A stretch of DNA of 64,000 bases from Hymenobacter terrenus (lineage in GTDB: Bacteria > Bacteroidota > Bacteroidia > Cytophagales > Hymenobacteraceae), in the NCBI RefSeq assembly GCF_000972495.1, contig NZ_LATM01000017.1:1-64000 (forward strand). Reading direction: 5' to 3'. Shown here piece after piece: positions 59,313 through 64,000 of the stretch. Both the position numbers and the translations under genes were made by a program. The notes under the pieces were generated by a model that did no database searches, was not told the DNA's origin, and saw nothing but the letters and a program-made list of their open reading frames with translations. How positions within the stretch are numbered: the first letter of the stretch is position 1; each line of letters opens with the position of its first letter.

Positions 59313-62300
59313 ATGCTTTCCAACTCTCTGCGGCGGCTCCCGCTGCTGCTTTTTCTGGCGTTGTTCGCCGCGTCATCGTGCTCCAAAAAGACCGCCCAGG
59401 AGCAAGCCGCCGCTCAGCTACAAACGGATGGCGACGAAATCGACCCCTACTCTAACCTCGTGTTCACCTTCGACGAGAAGGTGGTTGACGAGGCCCAGCA
59501 GAACCGCTGGGACACCACGCGCTACGTCAGCTTCTCGCCGGCCGTGCGCGGCAAATTTAAGTGGACGGGTGACCGGGAGCTGACGTTTTCACCGCTGGAG
59601 CCGTTCCGGCCCAGCACGGTGTTCAAGGCCGCTTTGCGGCCCGAAACCCTGCCCAGCGACAAACAAAAGCTGGCGCTGAACCGGGCCAAATTCCACACGC
59701 CGTACCTGGATATGAGCGCGCCGCAGGTGTTCTACGGCAGCTCGAAGCGGGCCGCTGGCACGGCCGAGCTGCGCGCCAACCTCGTGTTCAACTACCCCGT
59801 GCGGCCCTCCGATTTGAGGTCGCGGCTGAAGGTGACCCAGGATGGCAACCCAGTGGCGGTCGAAATCAATTCGGCGGAGCCTGATAAGCTCGTCGCGGTG
59901 AGCTTCATGCAGGACGTGCGCCAAGGCTCACCTTTGCAAATAGACATTGCCCCGGGACTGCGCCCCGCCGCCGGCACCAAGGCCACCGAACAAACCCTCA
60001 CCACCCAAGCCGAAGTGCCCGACCAAAGCGAGCTGCAAGTGCGGGAGTTGACTGGCTCGCTGCTCAACGGCCAACCCGTGGTAACGGTGCTACTGAACCA
60101 ACCCGTGACCGCCTCCGACATCCAGGCCAACCTGAAAGTGACGCCCACGGTGGCTTTTTCGGCGGAAGCGCTGGAGAGCGGCTTTGCCCTGCGCGGCGGG
60201 TTTGAGGTGGGCAAAACCTATCAGATAAGCTTATCGGCGGGTACGCGCGGCCTGCTGGGCGGCTCGTTGAGCGAAAATTTTAGTCAGGCCGTATCGTTTG
60301 GCGACGAGCACCCGAGCCTGAGCTTCACCAGCACCGACAAGGCCATGTACCTCGATGCGCTGGGGGCCCGCAACCTGGGCCTGCGCATCAACGCGGTGCA
60401 GAAAGTGAAGGTGACCATTGCCAAGGTGTACGCCAACAACATCCAGCAATTTTTGCGGGGCGAAAAGCAGTACGGCTATCCTGAGTATGACGAGGACGAG
60501 CCCCGCGAATCGAATACCGACGAAAATGGCGACTACGTGGACCGCAGCTTCCGGTATTACGACACCGAAACCGTGGGCAACATCCTGTCGGAGCGCACGA
60601 TTTCGGTGGATGGCCTGCCCAAGGAGGCGGGCCTGCGCCTGCTCAACCTCAACCTGAAAGAGCTGGAGTTTCAGGGGCCAATGAAGGGCCTGTATGTGGT
60701 GCGGGTGCAGGACACCGAACGCCAGTGGCTGCAAGTAAGCAAGCTGGTGGCCGTGACCGACGTGGGCCTGATTGTGAAGCAGGGCGCGACCGGCGGTACG
60801 GTGGTATTTGCCAACTCTATCCGGACGGCCGAGCCGATGAGCGGCGTGACGGTGAATCTGGTCAGCTCCAACAATCAGGTGATTGGCACCACTACCACCG
60901 ACAAATCGGGCGTGGCGCAGTTCGATTCGGCCGCGTCGATGAAGCGCTTCTCGCTGGGCATGGTTACGGCGGTGACGGATGCCGACTTTTCATTTCTGGA
61001 CCTGACCCAAAGCCGGGTCGAAACCTCGCGGTTTGAGGTGGGTGGTATGACTTCCAACGCGGCCCATTACCAGGCGTTTTTGTACGGCGACCGCAACTTG
61101 TACCGGCCCGGCGACACAGTGCGGACTAACACCGTGATTCGGACTGAGGACTGGAAAACCCCACCCACGGGCCTACCGCTAAAAATCCGGCTGCTGCTAC
61201 CCTCGGGTAAGGAATACAGCAGCTTGCAGCAGAAGCTGAGCGCGGCCGGCTCGTTTGAGAGCCGCTTTATCCTGCCGCCGACCATCATGACGGGCCTATA
61301 CACCATGGAGGTGCTCACCGGCAATGACGTGCTGCTGACTTCGCGCCAAATCAGCGTGGAAGAATTCATTCCGGACCGCATGAAGGTGACCGTAACCACC
61401 ACGCCCAAGGTACTGAAACCGGAGCAAGAGGCGACGGCCAATATCACGGCTGTGAACCTATTTGGCCCGCCCGCCGCTGACCGCAAATTTGAGGTCGAAT
61501 TCTCCTTGAAGCAGAAGAGCTTTAGCCCCAAAAAATACCCGAATTATAGCTTCGATATAAGTAGCAGCACCAGCCTCGGCGATATTGACAGCCATGGCTG
61601 GGCTAGCAGCTCACCTGAACGCATTGGCAAAACCGTGCGCGCAGGCACCACCGATGCCGCCGGCCACGGCACGGCCACCTACACCGTACCCAACTACACC
61701 GATTTTGGTACGCTGGAAGGTGTGGCCTTCGCCACGGTATTCGACGAAACCGGCCGGCCCGTGAATCGCCTCGCCAGCTTCGAGGTACAAACCCAAGCCA
61801 CAATGTTCGGCATTGAGAATCTGCCCAGCCTTGTTGGCACCCGGCAGCCGCTGACGGTGAAGCTGCTAGCCCTTACCCCCACTGAGCGGCCTACTACGGC
61901 CCAGGCCGAAGTGAAAGTGGTGCGCATGCTCTGGGAAACCGTGTTGGAGCGCCAAGGCGGCCGCTACGTTTATAATTCGCAGCGCCGGGCCCAAACCATT
62001 CTGAACCAAACCCGCACCGTGGGCGCCGAAACCAGCTTCAGCTTCACGCCCATTTATTCGGGCGAATACGAGGTACGCATCAGCCGGCCGGGCGCCAGCA
62101 GCTTCGTCACGCAGCAGTTTTACGCCTACGGCTACGGCGACACACAGGCTAATGCCTTCGAGGTAAACACCGAGGGCGAGGTAACCATTGAGGCCGACAA
62201 GCCCAAGTACGAGCCCGGCGAAACGGCCAAGCTATTGCTGAAAACGCCCTTCGCGGGCCGCATTCTGGTGACGGTAGAGCGGGCCAATGTGCTCAACCAT

Positions 62301-64000
62301 TTCTACGTAAACACCGACGGCAAAGCGGCCGAGGTAGAAATTCCGATCAAAGCTGAACACGTGCCCAACGTGTACGTGACAGCGACGGCCGTGCGCGCCC
62401 TCAATGGCACCGACCGCCTGCCCCTCACCGTGGCCCGCGGCTTCCTGCCGCTCACCGTTGAGAAGGCCGATTCGCGCCTGGCCGTAGCCATTGCCGCGCC
62501 CGCCACCAGTCGCTCCCAGAGGTGGCAGACCGTGGAAGTCAACACCGCGCCCCGCGCCCAGGTCACCCTGGCCCTAGTGGATGAAGGCATTCTTCAGCTC
62601 AAAAACTACCAGACGCCCGACCCCCACGCCTACTTCTACCAGAAGCGCGCCCTGGAAGTATCGGCATTTGACGTGTACCCGTTCATCCTGCCGGAGCTGG
62701 GTACCAGCAGCAGCGGTGGCGACGCTGCTGACATGGCCCGCCGCACCAACCCCGTGCCCAACCGCCGCGTGAAGCTGGTGGCTAAATGGAGCGGCGTGCT
62801 CACCGCCGACGGCGACGGCAAAGTGCGCTACAAAGTCCGCGTGCCGCAGTTCAGTGGGGCGCTCCGCATCATGGCAGTTGCTTATAAAGACGACGGCTTC
62901 GGCTCGGCCGAATTCACGATGAAGGTGGCCGACCCGGTGGTGATTTCGACGGCGCTGCCGCGGTTTATGAGCCCCGACGACACGATTGACGTGCCGGTAA
63001 CGCTGACGAATACAACGAATAAGAAACTCGAAATCAGCGTCGGATGCATCTCAAAAGGCCCTGTATTACGTGCTCCTAAAAAAGGCACTAGCTATGTAGA
63101 ATCAGAGGACATTTATCACTCTCGTACTCTAGCACCGAACGCGGAAGAACGGGTGCGGTTTCGCTACGTGGCTACTGGTATTGGGGAGGCAGCAATTACA
63201 GTGAAGGCTGCTATTGTGAAATACAGGAATGACCACACAGATAATGCAACCGTAATCGAGGAATTTACCGAAATAACCGAACTCCCGATTCGCCCCGCCG
63301 CCTCGCTCGAAAAGCGCACTGGCAGCGGCATAATTGCTGGTGGAGCCACGCTCCCGCTCAATCTGCAAACCGACTTCCTGCCCTCCTCGCTGACCAGCCG
63401 GCTGGTGGTGAGTCGCTCGCCGCTGACGGAGTTCAGCAAGGACCTGCGCTACTTGCTGCAATACCCCTACGGCTGCCTGGAGCAAACGGTGTCGGCCGCC
63501 TTCCCGCAGCTGTACTATGGGGATTTGGCGTCCACTTTGCAGCAGAAAACGGGGGCCGCGGCCAAGGCTCAGCGTTACAATCCCAATTACCACGTACAGG
63601 AGGCCATCCGGAAGATTGAGGCCATGCAGCTCTACAACGGCAGCCTCAGCTACTGGCCGGGTGGCGACTACGACAACTGGTGGGCCACGGCCTACGCGGC
63701 GCATTTCCTGCAAGAAGCTCAGCAGGCAGGCTTCGCAGTGAATAAATCGGTTCTCGACAAAGTGTTGAAATACCTGGCTTTCCGCCTCAAAAAGCGCGAA
63801 ACCGAAGACTATCAGTACTTCGACGTCAGCCACATTGCCCGGCAGCGCACCATCGCCAAAAAGGAAATTGCCTACTCGCTCTACGTGCTAGCCCTGGCTG
63901 GCCGGCAAGACCCCGTGGCCCTAAACTACTACCGCGCCAACCGCCCGCTGCTGGCCGAAGACTCTAGGTTCCTGCTGGCCTGCACCCAGGGCCTGCTCGG
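59313..64000 (+). CDS. Alpha-2-macroglobulin-like lipoprotein (partial, 3' end missing)
   Basis: 1562 codons in the window from ATG 59313, open to the edge. Lipobox-like FAASSCSKK (Cys23). N-terminal MG-type beta domains (FTFDEKVVDEAQQNRW), a central bait-like region near 61500-62000, and the thioester motif YPYGCLEQTVSA at about 63468-63503 with Cys-Leu-Glu-Gln. The following helices match the thioester domain. Such proteins trap proteases in the periplasm and usually pair with a PbpC-type gene just beyond; that gene is not visible here. The thioester is intact. Confidence 0.9.
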   Translation, partial: MLSNSLRRLPLLLFLALFAASSCSKKTAQEQAAAQLQTDGDEIDPYSNLVFTFDEKVVDEAQQNRWDTTRYVSFSPAVRGKFKWTGDRELTFSPLEPFRPSTVFKAALRPETLPSDKQKLALNRAKFHTPYLDMSAPQVFYGSSKRAAGTAELRANLVFNYPVRPSDLRSRLKVTQDGNPVAVEINSAEPDKLVAVSFMQDVRQGSPLQIDIAPGLRPAAGTKATEQTLTTQAEVPDQSELQVRELTGSLLNGQPVVTVLLNQPVTASDIQANLKVTPTVAFSAEALESGFALRGGFEVGKTYQISLSAGTRGLLGGSLSENFSQAVSFGDEHPSLSFTSTDKAMYLDALGARNLGLRINAVQKVKVTIAKVYANNIQQFLRGEKQYGYPEYDEDEPRESNTDENGDYVDRSFRYYDTETVGNILSERTISVDGLPKEAGLRLLNLNLKELEFQGPMKGLYVVRVQDTERQWLQVSKLVAVTDVGLIVKQGATGGTVVFANSIRTAEPMSGVTVNLVSSNNQVIGTTTTDKSGVAQFDSAASMKRFSLGMVTAVTDADFSFLDLTQSRVETSRFEVGGMTSNAAHYQAFLYGDRNLYRPGDTVRTNTVIRTEDWKTPPTGLPLKIRLLLPSGKEYSSLQQKLSAAGSFESRFILPPTIMTGLYTMEVLTGNDVLLTSRQISVEEFIPDRMKVTVTTTPKVLKPEQEATANITAVNLFGPPAADRKFEVEFSLKQKSFSPKKYPNYSFDISSSTSLGDIDSHGWASSSPERIGKTVRAGTTDAAGHGTATYTVPNYTDFGTLEGVAFATVFDETGRPVNRLASFEVQTQATMFGIENLPSLVGTRQPLTVKLLALTPTERPTTAQAEVKVVRMLWETVLERQGGRYVYNSQRRAQTILNQTRTVGAETSFSFTPIYSGEYEVRISRPGASSFVTQQFYAYGYGDTQANAFEVNTEGEVTIEADKPKYEPGETAKLLLKTPFAGRILVTVERANVLNHFYVNTDGKAAEVEIPIKAEHVPNVYVTATAVRALNGTDRLPLTVARGFLPLTVEKADSRLAVAIAAPATSRSQRWQTVEVNTAPRAQVTLALVDEGILQLKNYQTPDPHAYFYQKRALEVSAFDVYPFILPELGTSSSGGDAADMARRTNPVPNRRVKLVAKWSGVLTADGDGKVRYKVRVPQFSGALRIMAVAYKDDGFGSAEFTMKVADPVVISTALPRFMSPDDTIDVPVTLTNTTNKKLEISVGCISKGPVLRAPKKGTSYVESEDIYHSRTLAPNAEERVRFRYVATGIGEAAITVKAAIVKYRNDHTDNATVIEEFTEITELPIRPAASLEKRTGSGIIAGGATLPLNLQTDFLPSSLTSRLVVSRSPLTEFSKDLRYLLQYPYGCLEQTVSAAFPQLYYGDLASTLQQKTGAAAKAQRYNPNYHVQEAIRKIEAMQLYNGSLSYWPGGDYDNWWATAYAAHFLQEAQQAGFAVNKSVLDKVLKYLAFRLKKRETEDYQYFDVSHIARQRTIAKKEIAYSLYVLALAGRQDPVALNYYRANRPLLAEDSRFLLACTQGLL

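Overview
The window looks like chromosomal DNA of a GC-rich Bacteroidota of the Cytophagales, most likely Hymenobacter or a close relative. The evidence is a C-terminal T9SS-type sorting domain at the left edge, a TonB-dependent receptor with a carboxypeptidase-like N-terminal domain, an IPExxxVDY-family gene next to acpP and pyk, atpD and atpC standing apart from the other ATP synthase genes, a short epsilon subunit, promoters of the Bacteroidota type (TTG, about 19 bases, TAnnTTTG), weak ribosome binding sites, and many intergenic palindromic repeats. The assignment rests on recognition of protein families, not on a database search.

Layout. 1-201: tail of a secreted T9SS cargo protein. 338-10249 (minus strand): the most unusual region. 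It encodes a TonB-dependent receptor, a YnjB-like binding lipoprotein, two half-size permeases (a split YnjC), two paralogous GATase1/ThuA-like proteins with overlapping ends, a YnjD-like ATPase and a radical SAM protein with extra cysteines. I read this as one uptake-and-modification system for an unknown ligand. A palindromic repeat sits at nearly every gene junction. 10360-17444: DUF2064-type glycosyltransferase, lgt, an ECF sigma remnant, nadE, and acpP-fabF-rnc. 17619-19690: IPExxxVDY gene and pyk, with a strongly folded orphan element between them. 20355-28792: rpsT, YheT-type hydrolase, rsmG, ECF sigma factor, glycosyltransferase 2, tgt, LptF/G-type permease, EamA transporter, ispE.

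28944-32391: a tight plus-strand cluster of a TauD-type dioxygenase, a PglC-like phosphoglycosyl transferase, a PglD-like acetyltransferase and a DegT-family aminotransferase, which suggests synthesis of an amino- or acetamido-sugar glycan. 32823-39661: hypothetical proteins, a Cys/Met-metabolism PLP enzyme, an AI-2E-type exporter, atpC and atpD. 39937-43784: tRNA-Gln, prs, a lipoprotein, rplY (L25/CTC) and pth. 43897-50994: metG, an AT-hook-rich basic protein, a small lipoprotein, a DUF3050 protein, msrB and typA. 51110-59171: small hypothetical, SpoU-type methyltransferase, CHASE3 histidine kinase plus response regulator, Gly/Tyr-rich secreted protein, endonuclease III-like glycosylase, DUF167 protein, AlkB-type monooxygenase and M28 peptidase. 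59313-64000: most of an alpha-2-macroglobulin-like lipoprotein that runs off the right edge.

No CRISPR array, prophage, intact insertion sequence, rRNA or recognised antiphage system was seen. The repeats (at least six palindromic families) are the main non-coding feature. They overlap stop codons, abut start codons and split operons such as atpD-atpC and fabF-rnc.
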